From contig NZ_JADBEM010000001.1 of the NCBI RefSeq assembly GCF_014873875.1, forward strand, positions 1,240,001-1,304,000: a stretch of 64,000 nucleotides of DNA. Reading direction: 5' to 3'. This DNA comes from Actinopolymorpha pittospori. Lineage in GTDB: Bacteria > Actinomycetota > Actinomycetes > Propionibacteriales > Actinopolymorphaceae. The position numbers and the translations under genes were made by a program. The notes under the pieces are model-generated. The model did no database searches, was not told the origin of the DNA, and was given only the letters and a program-made list of their open reading frames with translations. Shown here one piece after another: positions 43,566 to 52,081 of the stretch. Every line of letters starts with the position of its first letter. Position 1 is the first letter of the stretch.

Positions 43566-43621
43566 CATTGCAATAGAAGGTCAGGGCGACCCATTGCGTT
43601 CAGCCTCAGGTTCATTGCAAT
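43566..43621. promoter_or_regulatory. Repeated CATTGCAAT sites
   Basis: CATTGCAAT at 43566-43574 and again at 43613-43621, with a partial CATTGC between. ATTGCAAT is itself an 8-bp palindrome. The sites lie in the 318-base divergent region between the HTH_38-MarR gene and the serine hydrolase, and are probable operators. Confidence 0.6.
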
Positions 43622-43800
43622 ATGGGCCGCGTTTCTCGGACTAGGTGAGACAAACATGCTCAGTTATTCGTTGACGAATTGTGAACGCAATGTACCGTCG
43701 CAGGAGTTCAGCGATTCCCGAACGTTGGCGAGATGCCAGTGGCGCGGTGATCCTGTCCGTTCAGTTGGATTCCACGACAGTTCCGAAGGAGCTCATGACC

Positions 43801-44979
43801 ATGTCCGGCACCCACACCGACCACGACGAGACCTCAGCTGCCGGGCCGGATCGCCCGGAGTTGCAGAAAGCCATCCAGGAGCTGGTCGATTCCGGTTTCG
43901 CCGGGGTGCAGTTGCGCGTCAACGATCAGCGGGGAGAGTGGGTCGGCAGCGCCGGGGTGCGCAAGCTGGGCGAAGCCGCGAAGCCACCGACGAACGGGCG
44001 GTTCCGGATCGGCAGCAACACCAAGACCTTCATCGCGACCCTGGTGCTGCAACTGGTGGCCGAGGGCACGATCGGACTGGACGACCCGGCGGCCGACCAC
44101 CTGCCCGAGTTCGAGCTGGACGGGCGGATCACCGTGCGGATGCTGCTGCAGCACACCAGCGGGGTGTTCAACTTCACCGGCGAGTTCTACGAGGACGGGA
44201 CGATTGTGCCCGGAATCCCCTGGCAGGGCCAGGAGCGCGTGGACACCCTTTTCCACACCTACCAGCCCGAGGAGCTGGTACGGCTGGCATTGTCCAAACC
44301 GGCGCGATTCGAGCCGGGGACGGACTGGAGCTACTCCAACACCAACTACGTGCTCGCCAGGCTGCTGATCGAGAAGGTCACCGGCTGCCCGCTCGCTGAG
44401 GAGATGCAGCGGCGGATCCTGAGTCCTCTCGGCCTGTCGGGAACCGTGGTGCCGGACGCCTCACCGGAGATCCCCGAGCCGCATGCCCACGGCTACTACA
44501 CCTACCAGGACGCCGGCCAGTGGAAGACGGTCGACGTCACCCGCCAGAACCCCTCCTGGGTCTCCGCCGGCGGAGACATGATCTCTACCACCCAGGATCT
44601 GCACACGTTCATCTCCGCCCTGATGAGCGGCAAGCTTCTGCCGGCCCCGGTGCTGGCCGAGATGCGCAAGCCGCACCCCAAGCTCGGCTACGGCCTGGGA
44701 TTGTTCGTGCAGGACGGTACCTCGCCGTCTCCCTTTCCCGCGCCAAGCTGTGGCGTCACCGTCCTCACCCACAACGGCGGCTTCGCGGGTTATGGGGCGC
44801 TGATGTACAGCACGCCCGACGGCGGTACGACCCTGACCGCCTCGCTGACCACCGGGGACGCCAAGCTCGACTTCGCGCAGGTGGCGGAGGCGTTCGGGCA
44901 GGCGCAGCAGAGGCTCGTCGACGAGGTGTTCTGCGGCGGGCAGGCCGGGTCGGATGACTCGGCGGAGCCGGCTCGCTAG
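43801..44979 (+). CDS. Beta-lactamase-family serine hydrolase
   Basis: 392 residues from ATG 43801, nine bases after AAGGAG; ATG 43795 is also possible. The catalytic S72-x-x-K75 is in FRIGSNTKTF, Y178-S-N is in WSYSNTNY, and H324-N-G is in LTHNGGFAGYG, the three motifs of class C beta-lactamase/DD-peptidase folds. There is no signal peptide, so it acts in the cytoplasm, like esterase or D-aminopeptidase members, rather than as a resistance enzyme. It is probably regulated by the divergent HTH_38-MarR protein. Confidence 0.85.
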   Translation: MSGTHTDHDETSAAGPDRPELQKAIQELVDSGFAGVQLRVNDQRGEWVGSAGVRKLGEAAKPPTNGRFRIGSNTKTFIATLVLQLVAEGTIGLDDPAADHLPEFELDGRITVRMLLQHTSGVFNFTGEFYEDGTIVPGIPWQGQERVDTLFHTYQPEELVRLALSKPARFEPGTDWSYSNTNYVLARLLIEKVTGCPLAEEMQRRILSPLGLSGTVVPDASPEIPEPHAHGYYTYQDAGQWKTVDVTRQNPSWVSAGGDMISTTQDLHTFISALMSGKLLPAPVLAEMRKPHPKLGYGLGLFVQDGTSPSPFPAPSCGVTVLTHNGGFAGYGALMYSTPDGGTTLTASLTTGDAKLDFAQVAEAFGQAQQRLVDEVFCGGQAGSDDSAEPAR

Positions 44980-45009
44980 GCACGGCTGAGCAATGTGGAC
45001 AGCAGGCGC

Positions 45010-45969
45010 TCAGGGCGCGGGCAGGATCCGCACGGTCATCGAGGCGCCCGGAACCGGCATGGACAACGCCTCCGCCTCGATGGCCGTCCTGGTCTCCTCC
45101 GACACGGGCTCGTCCAGTTTCACGACCACGCGGCCCTGCTTGCGTCCCCACCGGCCCGCGACCTGGCCGTCCACGACAAGTGCATGTGGATGGAACGTGT
45201 CATCGGCTGTGGACGCGTCGGTGCGCGCGAACAGCGACAGCAGCTTGGAGTCCTCCGCCGGCAGTAGCCGGACACCCTCGGCAGCCGGTGCTGGGGCCAG
45301 CGCCTCCTCGTCCGCGCGCAGGATGACCGCCGCACGGCCTTCGTAGTCGACCTCGAACAGTTCGTTCGACATCCGCTGCCACGTCGGCCTGGCGTCGCGC
45401 GGGGTGAGGCCGGCCCACCAGGCGAACGTCGCGGGCGTCGTGGGGCCGAACGCGTGTACGTAGCGCCGGCACAGCTCCAGCCGGGCGGCGTCAACGTCGA
45501 CCTGCGGTCGTGGCACCTCGAACACCGCCATCGATCGAGCGTCCCAGCGGATGGCGATCCGGCCCGTGGGAGCGGCGCCGCGCACGATCCGGGCGATGGG
45601 CTGGGGCAGGTCACGTCCGCGCACGCTGCGCCCGTCGAGAAATGCGCACACCTGCTCCGCGTACGCCTCGGCGGCACGGCGTTCGTCCGGGTCGACCGGG
45701 GAACGGCCGAGGGTGAACACGCCGAAGTCCCTGCGTGGGAGGACGTAGGCGGCGGCGCGGGGACTGTAGGTCTGGATCAGCCGCGGGTCGGCCCAGCCGT
45801 CCGGCTCGCAGCCGTTCACCCGTGCGTGCAGCGACAGCAACGCCGACCTGGGGAAGCTGTCCTGCAGCCCGACGTGGGCGGCCTGCTCGTAGGCCCCGAA
45901 GGGCAGCCGGTCGATCAGGTGGTGGACCCGCATCCGGTGGGCGACGGCCTGTGCGTGACTCACCCGCAT
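45010..45969 (-). CDS. Winged-helix DNA-binding domain protein (HTH_42 / AlkZ-YcaQ-like)
   Basis: 319 residues from ATG 45969, with GGAGGG upstream. The pattern fits HTH_42 proteins: HRMRVHHLIDRLP at the start, then a DPRLIQTYSPRAAAYVLPRRDFGVFTLGR block. Next comes YVHAFGPTTPATFAWWAGLTPRDARPTWQRMSNELFEVDYEGR, and a terminal HPHALVVDGQVAGRWGRKQGRVVVKL. Family members include DNA glycosylases that unhook crosslinks (AlkZ, YcaQ). The catalytic QxQ/QxD-type residues are not obvious, so glycosylase activity is uncertain. It converges on the serine hydrolase. Confidence 0.8.
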   Translation of the reverse strand: MRVSHAQAVAHRMRVHHLIDRLPFGAYEQAAHVGLQDSFPRSALLSLHARVNGCEPDGWADPRLIQTYSPRAAAYVLPRRDFGVFTLGRSPVDPDERRAAEAYAEQVCAFLDGRSVRGRDLPQPIARIVRGAAPTGRIAIRWDARSMAVFEVPRPQVDVDAARLELCRRYVHAFGPTTPATFAWWAGLTPRDARPTWQRMSNELFEVDYEGRAAVILRADEEALAPAPAAEGVRLLPAEDSKLLSLFARTDASTADDTFHPHALVVDGQVAGRWGRKQGRVVVKLDEPVSEETRTAIEAEALSMPVPGASMTVRILPAP

Positions 45970-46236
45970 GGCAACCCTCCGGATCGACAGGGACACGCTC
46001 CACAGCGACACACAAGGAACGCCGCGCCTGCGCGTTCGCTCCAGGGAAGCTACCCGGCAAGCAGGACAGCGGCCGTCCCACTTCCGCACCCACCTCGCGG
46101 ATGCGTTGTTGGCTGTGCGCGGTGCGCACCGGCTCCCAGGTGTTCGCCATGGAGGGTCCGATGCCCCGTCCGGGGCTGTTCATGTCATGGCCGGGTGCCC
46201 GCTGGTTCGGGCGCCTACCGTCGGGAGACCAGCATC

Positions 46237-47922
46237 ATGATCGAGGAGTCGCCCGTGAGACGTCCGTTCCAGCTTGGCGCAGTCGCCGTGACACTCGCCG
46301 CCGCGAGCATGGCCGCATCCGCACTGCCCGCCATCGCCGCTCCGCCCGCCACCGCGCCGGCGGCCTCGGCGAAGGGGCCCGCCGCCAGCGGGTTGCCCGC
46401 CACCCCGCTCCCGCTCGGCCCGGCAGACCTGCCGGAGACCCGCGACACCGTGGAGCTGGCGCCCGGCGTGGACCTGACCACGATCGTGCGTGGCGCCGCC
46501 ACCACGACCGACGGCTGGCAGGACCGGGTGCTGCTCCCACCGGACGGGCAGGCCGGTTCGACGCCCGACGCGACGAAGGCGACGCGGGCACTGGGCAGTA
46601 AGCAGACCGCTGAGGCGGTCGCCGGGCAGCTGCGCGCCGCCGGGTTCGGGCCGACGTTGCTGCCGGTGAACACCCCGGCGTTCGTCGGGGTGCCCGCCGG
46701 CACCGTCGGCTACGAGGTACGCCTCGGCCACTACGCCAAGCAGGCCGACCTGGCGCCGCAGGAGCAGCAGCTGAAGGCTGCCGGCTTCAAGTACGGAGGC
46801 GTCTGGACCGCCGAGGACGCCAACTCCACCAACGGGCCGTGGCGGGTGTACGTGCTGAGCGTCGACCCGCACAAGTTCGACGGTCACATCGCCTCGGCGA
46901 TGGGCAGCTCCGTCGACGTCCGCACCCACCTGACCACGCTGGCCGAGCGCTACGGCGCACTCGCCGGCACCAACGGCAGCTACGGCACCGCCTACGGCGA
47001 CACCGCCGGCATCCACGTGGCCGACGGTCAGCTGCTGTCGGAGGCCAACAACGGGCGCACCGGGCTGATCCTCACCGACCACGGGCGCAAGACCAGCCTG
47101 CGCATCGACCAGCTCTGGACGCACCTGTCGGTGTCCAGCAACGACCACGCGCAGACCACCCTGTCGGGCTTCAACCGGCACCCGGGCGAGATCCTCGACT
47201 GTGGCGGGCGGCCTGACGACCAGCCGACGTCCATCCCGCAGCACGACGTGACCTGCAAGAACCCCAACGAGCTGGTCCAGTTCACCTCGGAGTTCGGGGC
47301 GAACAGCTTCACCGGCACGGCCCCGGGCGTGGAGGTCACGCTGAACGCGGCCGGCACCGTCACGGCGGTGCAGGAGAGCCTCGGTGCGGCCATCCCGGCC
47401 GGTGGCTCCACGGTGCAGGGCATCGGGACCGGCGCCGAGTGGCTGCGCCAGCACGCGCAGGTCGGCCGGCGGCTGCGGTTCGACGAGCGGGTCACCGACT
47501 CCAAGGGCAGGACCGTCCCGCTGCGCCGTGGCGTGTCGATGATCGGCGCCGGGCCGACCCTGGTCCGCGACGGCAAGGAGTACGTCACCGCCCAGACCGA
47601 CGGTCTGGTGCACGTCGACGGCGACCCCACCTTCTACGACAACTGGGTGGCGCGACGCAACGGCCGCACCATGATCGGCACGGACGCCCGCGGCCGGATC
47701 CTGATGGTCGCCGCCGACGGCCGTAACCCGGGTGTCAGCGTCGGGTTGACGATCGGGGAGACCGCCGGGGTGATGCGCGCGCTCGGCGCCACCTCCGCGC
47801 TGAACCTTGACGGCGGCGGCTCGACCGCCATGGTGCGCGGTTCGGAGCTGGTGAACCACCCCTCCGACGCGACCGGTGAGCGCTTCTACGCCGACGTGCT
47901 GCTGCTCCTGCCCCGCACATAG
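46237..47922 (+). CDS. Secreted phosphodiester glycosidase (NAGPA-domain) protein
   Basis: 561 residues from ATG 46237. GTG 46255 with a GAGGAG site is an equally good start and leaves the same signal peptide (LGAVAVTLAAASMAASALPAIAA). After a variable N-terminal half (residues about 60-260), the C-terminal part has the NAGPA pattern: VDVRTHLTTLAERYGALAGTNGSYG, TMIGTDARGRILMVAADGR, GLTIGETAGVMRALGATSALNLDGGGSTAMV. Bacterial members hydrolyse sugar phosphodiesters of wall or capsule polymers outside the cell. The 3' end overlaps the converging membrane protein gene by 37 bases. Confidence 0.85.
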   Translation: MIEESPVRRPFQLGAVAVTLAAASMAASALPAIAAPPATAPAASAKGPAASGLPATPLPLGPADLPETRDTVELAPGVDLTTIVRGAATTTDGWQDRVLLPPDGQAGSTPDATKATRALGSKQTAEAVAGQLRAAGFGPTLLPVNTPAFVGVPAGTVGYEVRLGHYAKQADLAPQEQQLKAAGFKYGGVWTAEDANSTNGPWRVYVLSVDPHKFDGHIASAMGSSVDVRTHLTTLAERYGALAGTNGSYGTAYGDTAGIHVADGQLLSEANNGRTGLILTDHGRKTSLRIDQLWTHLSVSSNDHAQTTLSGFNRHPGEILDCGGRPDDQPTSIPQHDVTCKNPNELVQFTSEFGANSFTGTAPGVEVTLNAAGTVTAVQESLGAAIPAGGSTVQGIGTGAEWLRQHAQVGRRLRFDERVTDSKGRTVPLRRGVSMIGAGPTLVRDGKEYVTAQTDGLVHVDGDPTFYDNWVARRNGRTMIGTDARGRILMVAADGRNPGVSVGLTIGETAGVMRALGATSALNLDGGGSTAMVRGSELVNHPSDATGERFYADVLLLLPRT

Positions 47923-48938
47923 GCCACGGTCTCACCCGCTGGGGCCTCGGCCAGGTTCTCACCTGCCGGGGCCCTGGCCGGTGACGGGGCCGGGTAGACC
48001 GGAAGGTCCCAGCCGCCCGTCTCGACGCCGCTCCGTATCCGGAGGAGAAGCTCGGCGCTCTCGTCCAGAGGCCGGTTGTAGAAGAGCACGACCGCGAAGC
48101 TGCCGCGGTCGGCCCAGGCACACACGGTCATCGGGAGCACGCTGCCGGCTGTGGTCTTCTCCTTCGCGGAACCACAACGGACATAGCCTCCGTGTGGGCC
48201 AGCGGGCACGTCATGCAGGTTGCTGATCGGCAGCTTCATGTTCCTGAAGCCGCTCTCGAGCGCGATCTGAGGACTGGGGAAAGCGCCGCTCGCACCGGTG
48301 AGGTGGACGACTCTGTCCTCGGCCGACGGGTCCTGATAGTAGGCGTCGAGGGGTTCGACCCACGGCACTTGCTCGCGCAGTTGCGCGACGACTCGCTCCG
48401 TCTCGCGTTCGAACGCGGGATCGGTGATGAGCTCCAACCCCGCCAATCTCGCCGGCCGCTTCAGGTTCGTGCTGATGCTGCCGGGCCCTTGGGCGGTCTT
48501 GTGCGTTGGTGTGGCGCCCGTGACCGGCGTGGAGCTCGGCCCAGGCGTCTGGGCGGAGGTGGCGCTGGATCTGCCGGCGTCGGCCTGGGGGCGGCCGGAA
48601 TCCTGCTCGGCCGGGTCGGTGCCGGACAGGTCGATGCCGGAGAAGCTGAGGGCGGCGACCAAGGCAAGGCCGATCGGACCGACCGTCAGGGGGTAACGCC
48701 ACCATGCCCACCTGATGCCGCTTCTGCGGGCGAGCAGGACGGTGACCAGCCCGGCGAGCGCGGCTGGAGCCGCCCAGCTCACCGTCCGGCCGGCGAAGGC
48801 CTGGCCGCTGGTGGGCGCTCCCAGAACGAGGTCGGCCGCCAGGATGCCCACGGTCACGAAGACGACGGCGGTGACCGAACTGCCGGCAGTGGCCGACCGG
48901 TTCGCACCTCGACTGGTCGGTCCTTTACGTTGCCTCAC
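47886..48938 (-). CDS. Hypothetical membrane-anchored protein
   Basis: 350 residues from GTG 48938, with GAGGGG upstream. Three hydrophobic segments (VTAVVFVTVGILAADLVLG, WAAPAALAGLVTVLLA, TVGPIGLALVAALSFSGI) precede a Ser/Thr/Pro linker. A soluble domain of about 200 residues follows (DPAFERETERVVAQLREQVPWVEPLDAYY, GFRNMKLPISNLHD, VLPMTVCAWADRGSFAVVLFYNR). That domain is probably outside the cell and contains a C-G...C pair. No family recognised; the tail TVCAWADRGSFAVV is reminiscent of actinobacterial extracytoplasmic domains near serine/threonine kinases. It overlaps the phosphodiester glycosidase 3' end. Confidence 0.65.
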   Translation of the reverse strand: MRQRKGPTSRGANRSATAGSSVTAVVFVTVGILAADLVLGAPTSGQAFAGRTVSWAAPAALAGLVTVLLARRSGIRWAWWRYPLTVGPIGLALVAALSFSGIDLSGTDPAEQDSGRPQADAGRSSATSAQTPGPSSTPVTGATPTHKTAQGPGSISTNLKRPARLAGLELITDPAFERETERVVAQLREQVPWVEPLDAYYQDPSAEDRVVHLTGASGAFPSPQIALESGFRNMKLPISNLHDVPAGPHGGYVRCGSAKEKTTAGSVLPMTVCAWADRGSFAVVLFYNRPLDESAELLLRIRSGVETGGWDLPVYPAPSPARAPAGENLAEAPAGETVAYVRGRSSSTSA

Positions 48939-49183
48939 TGCGAACCCCTCTCACCTGCCGCGCCGCCGCCTCTGGTGGACGGACCCGCGCATGCCGGGCC
49001 AGGTGGAGTAACGCCGCCCCCGCCGGCCAGGTCACGGAGGCATCCCGGAGAGGTCACGCGGAAGCCGAGGAGCGGGAGTCTCAGCCCTGGCCTGCTTCGT
49101 GACGTCGCTCGCCTCGTCGCCGAGGCTCAGCACCACCCGCAGGATCGCGGCGAGCTCGTCGTGCTGACGCTGAGCGCGCCGCC

Positions 49184-49828
49184 CTACTTCTGGTTCGTGC
49201 GGTCGGGTGGCTGCGGGAGGCCGACGAGTTTGACGAGAAACCGGTCGACCTGCTCAGAGGCCGGCGACCAGGGCAGGTCGGGCTCGTTGATGCGCTGCGA
49301 CAACATGCCGTTGACAGCGGTCCGTAGGTCGATCGCGACGGTCGCGGCATCATCAGGCGCTGCGACCCCCGCGTCCATGCACTGCTGCACCTCGGCGACG
49401 GTGCGTGCGACCAGGACCTCCTTGAACGGCATTCCGAGCCGCCGGTGGACCTTGCTCTCGTGGAGCACCTTGTAGAGGCCGGGGTGCCCCTCCGCCCAGG
49501 CGACCTGCGCCAGGATGCGCGCACGCAACTGAGCCGCCGGGCCATCCGCCGCTGCCGCGGCATCGTCGCCGGCACGGACCAGGTCCTCATGACACCGCCG
49601 CATCGCCGCCAGGACGAGCGCGTCGCGGTCGGCGAAGTGCAGGTAGACCGAGGTGGCGGCGATCGACACCTCGCGCGCCACGGCACGCAACGACAGCGCC
49701 TCGTCGTCGGCGAGCTCGTCGAGCATCCGCACGGCAGCCGAAACGATCTCCTCGCGCAGCCGTTCACCCTGCCCTCGGGCGTTGGGCCGGCGACGGGCAG
49801 CCGTACTCGAGCCCGGATTCGCATCCAT
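49184..49828 (-). CDS. TetR-family transcriptional regulator
   Basis: 214 residues from ATG 49828. HTH: LREEIVSAAVRMLDELADDEALSLRAVAREVSIAATSVYLHFADRDALVLAA (residues about 24-75), then a TetR_C-like helical half (LRARILAQVAWAEGHPGLYKVLHESKVHR). TACAAT lies eight bases upstream of the ATG and no ribosome site is visible, suggesting a leaderless mRNA. It is divergent from the carboxymuconolactone-decarboxylase-like gene at 49911, with repeated operator-like elements between. Confidence 0.9.
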   Translation of the reverse strand: MDANPGSSTAARRRPNARGQGERLREEIVSAAVRMLDELADDEALSLRAVAREVSIAATSVYLHFADRDALVLAAMRRCHEDLVRAGDDAAAAADGPAAQLRARILAQVAWAEGHPGLYKVLHESKVHRRLGMPFKEVLVARTVAEVQQCMDAGVAAPDDAATVAIDLRTAVNGMLSQRINEPDLPWSPASEQVDRFLVKLVGLPQPPDRTNQK

Positions 49829-49836
49829 AGGACCAG

Positions 49837-49890
49837 ATTGTAACTGGACACCGATAGCGCTACGGTCGTAGCACTACGGCTGTTCAGTTA
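49837..49890. promoter_or_regulatory. Divergent promoter/operator region for TetR and the decarboxylase-like gene
   Basis: The minus strand has TACAAT (complement of 49837-49842). Two direct copies of TAGC(G/A)CTACGG lie at 49855-49865 and 49869-49879, the first containing the palindrome TAGCGCTA. TAACTG (49841-49846) pairs with CAGTTA (49885-49890) at the edges. Confidence 0.5.
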
Positions 49891-49910
49891 GCGTGACAGG
49901 AGTCCTCACC

Positions 49911-50636
49911 GTGACCCTCATGAGCGACACCAAGACCAACTCCGACACCACGACGAGCACCCTCGACCTCACCGAGCTGGATCCGGTCTTCGCCCAGATG
50001 GGTGCCGCGACCGTCAGGCACGCCGGCGCGGTCCCCGAGCTGACCGACCGGGAGAAGGTCTTCCTGCAGGTCGTCGCGGACGTCTGCCAGCCGGCCCTGG
50101 GGCTCCCCTTCGAGATGCACGTACGCCGGGGCCTCAACAGTGGCGTGTCCACCGCGGACATCCGTGCTCTCCTGCGCCTCGTCTCCTACGACACGGGCTA
50201 CCACGCGGCACTGGCCGCGTTCGAGCGACTCGCAGAGATCGAGGCCGCTGCCGGTCTGCCCAGACCCGACACCGAACCACTCGCCGCCGACCTGCTGGAG
50301 ACCGGACCCGGACCGGAGGCGGCCCGCGCCTTGCTGGTCGAGCTCGACGACCACTTCGCCGAGCACTTCCTCCTGCAGTCCCGGATGCGGAGCGGATACG
50401 GGCCCGGCACGCTCAGCGTCCGGGAACGCGCGTTCGCGACCATGAGCGTGGACGTTCACTACCAAACCCTGGAAGAGAGCTTTCAGATCCACATCGGCCG
50501 GGCCCTGGGCGCCGGCGCGTCCCGCGACGACGTGCGAGCCGTGCTGCGCTTCAACGCCCAGTTCGGCATGACCAGGGCCTGGCGCGCCTGGAAGGCACTG
50601 AACGCCCACCTCGCCCAGCTCGACACCGCCGACTGA
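49911..50636 (+). CDS. Carboxymuconolactone-decarboxylase-family protein with duplicated domain
   Basis: 241 residues from GTG 49911, which has AGGAG eight bases upstream; ATG 49920 is too far from it. Two CMD units are seen: LTDREKVFLQVVADVCQPALGLPFEMHVRRGLNSGVSTADIRALLRLVSYDTGYHAAL, and later LSVRERAFATMSVDVHYQTLEESFQIHIGRALGAGASRDDVRAVLRFNAQFGMTRAW. The histidine of each half is kept, while the CxxC of peroxidase-type members is absent. It is probably a gamma-carboxymuconolactone-decarboxylase-like enzyme of unknown substrate, repressed by the divergent TetR protein. Confidence 0.85.
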   Translation: MTLMSDTKTNSDTTTSTLDLTELDPVFAQMGAATVRHAGAVPELTDREKVFLQVVADVCQPALGLPFEMHVRRGLNSGVSTADIRALLRLVSYDTGYHAALAAFERLAEIEAAAGLPRPDTEPLAADLLETGPGPEAARALLVELDDHFAEHFLLQSRMRSGYGPGTLSVRERAFATMSVDVHYQTLEESFQIHIGRALGAGASRDDVRAVLRFNAQFGMTRAWRAWKALNAHLAQLDTAD

Positions 50637-50721
50637 GCCCGAAGCCCCACTCCACAGCAGTGCACCGGCCGCCGCTGGGGCCCCGTCGTGGCGGCGGCCG
50701 GCGTTGGCCGGACGGCTTGCC

Positions 50722-51078
50722 CTAAGCCGGCGCGCCGTGCGTACTCTCGACGCCGCCGAGGACGTTCTCCCGTCCCCACGCGCCGAGCGGCGCCAACGCC
50801 TGGTTGAGGGAGACACCGCGGGGGGTGAGGGAGTACACGACGCGGGGCGGCACCTCGTTGTAGTCCTCCCGGTGCACGATGGCGTCGTCCTCCAGCTCCC
50901 GCAGATGGGAGGCGAGGACCTTCTCGGTCACCCCGGGCACCAGCCGGCGCAGCTCACCGAAGCGGCACGGGTGCTCACCGAGCGCCCACAGGATCAGCAC
51001 CTTCCACTTGCCGCCGATGACGTCCATCGCGGCGTCGATGCCGCACACGTACGCGCCCGGCCGTCGCAGCGTCGCCAT
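50722..51078 (-). CDS. HxlR-family transcriptional regulator
   Basis: 118 residues from ATG 51078, with GGAGG eight bases upstream. The canonical HxlR core is present: CGIDAAMDVIGGKWKVLILWALGEHPCRFGELRRLVPGVTEKVLASHLRELEDDAIVHREDYNEVPPRVVYSLTPRG. A Cys precedes the core, as in redox- or aldehyde-sensing members. It is divergent from the imine-reductase-like gene at 51174 with a 12-bp palindrome between, so that gene is the likely target. Confidence 0.95.
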   Translation of the reverse strand: MATLRRPGAYVCGIDAAMDVIGGKWKVLILWALGEHPCRFGELRRLVPGVTEKVLASHLRELEDDAIVHREDYNEVPPRVVYSLTPRGVSLNQALAPLGAWGRENVLGGVESTHGAPA

Positions 51079-51120
51079 CGCGGTGCCTCCCACCTGCTCG
51101 CTCACCTCGGGGCCACCACC

Positions 51121-51132
51121 CACTTCGAAGTG
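51121..51132. promoter_or_regulatory. HxlR operator
   Basis: CACTTCGAAGTG is a perfect 12-bp palindrome, followed by GTACTT (51134-51139). GTACTT/AAGTAC-like half-sites are typical for HxlR regulators. Confidence 0.7.
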
Positions 51133-51173
51133 CGTACTTGTTGGCCCCTGACCTGCCGACCACCCTAGACGGC

Positions 51174-52073
51174 ATGACCGCGAACGCCACGTCCCCAACT
51201 CCGCTCACCCTTCTCGGGACCGGCGCCATGGGCAGCGCCCTGGCCCGCGCCTGGCTCGCCGCCGGGCACCCGGTCACCGTCTGGAACCGCACCGCCACCA
51301 GGGCGCAACCACTCCTCGCCGAAGGCGCGACCCTCGCCGCGACGGCGGCGGAGGCGGTCGCCGCGAACCAGCTCGTGGTGGCCTGCCTGCTCGACGACGC
51401 CTCGGTGGGTGATGCCCTCGCCGACGCCGACCTGGCGGGCAGGGACCTGGTCAACCTCACCACCGGCACACCCGGGCAGGCCCGCGACCGTGCCGCGTGG
51501 GCGCAGAAGCGTGGCGCCCGGTTCCTGGACGGCGGGATCATGGCGACCCCGCCGATGATCGGCCAAGCAGGCGTTGGCGGCTACGTCTTCTACAGCGGCT
51601 CCCGCGACCTGTTCGAGGAGCACCGGGACACCCTGGCCGTGCCGACCGGCACCACCTACGTCGGGGCCGACCCGGGCTTCGCCGCCCTGCACGACGTGGC
51701 GCTGCTGAGCGCGATGAGCGGCATGTTCGCCGGCATCTCGCACGCCTTCGCGCTCATCCGCCGGGAGGACATCGCGCCGAAGGAGTTCGCCCCGCTGCTG
51801 GCCGGGTGGCTGGCCGCCATGGCCCCGGCCGTGCACCTGACCGCGGAGCACCTCCACAGCGGCGACTACACCAGGGGCGTGGTCTCCAACCTCGCCATGA
51901 TGGTCGCCGGCAACACCACCTTGCTCCGCACCGCGCAGGAGCAGGGCGTCAGTACGGAGTTGCTCACGCCCTACATGGACCTGATGCAACGCCGCCTTGC
52001 CGCCAGGCACAGTGAGGAGGACGGTACCGGGATCATCGACCTGCTGCTACGCGAACCCGGCTCGCTCAGGTAG
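51174..52073 (+). CDS. Imine-reductase/6-phosphogluconate-dehydrogenase-like NAD(P) oxidoreductase
   Basis: 299 residues from ATG 51174. N-terminal NADP fold LTLLGTGAMGSALARAWLAAGHPVTVWNRTATRAQPLL (the R after WN favours NADPH), then LVNLTTGTPGQARDRAAWAQKRGARFLDGGIMATPPMIG. The all-helical C-terminal part has AALHDVALLSAMSGMFAGISHAFAL, as in imine reductases and reductive aminases. The natural substrate is unknown. It is divergent from HxlR and converges on the fcl gene, ending eight bases before it. Confidence 0.85.
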   Translation: MTANATSPTPLTLLGTGAMGSALARAWLAAGHPVTVWNRTATRAQPLLAEGATLAATAAEAVAANQLVVACLLDDASVGDALADADLAGRDLVNLTTGTPGQARDRAAWAQKRGARFLDGGIMATPPMIGQAGVGGYVFYSGSRDLFEEHRDTLAVPTGTTYVGADPGFAALHDVALLSAMSGMFAGISHAFALIRREDIAPKEFAPLLAGWLAAMAPAVHLTAEHLHSGDYTRGVVSNLAMMVAGNTTLLRTAQEQGVSTELLTPYMDLMQRRLAARHSEEDGTGIIDLLLREPGSLR

Positions 52074-52081
52074 CCGGCTCC

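Noticed and set aside
46180..47859. 559-codon minus-strand frame opposite the phosphodiester glycosidase
   Set aside because: No recognisable domains, while the plus strand has a signal peptide and the NAGPA motifs.
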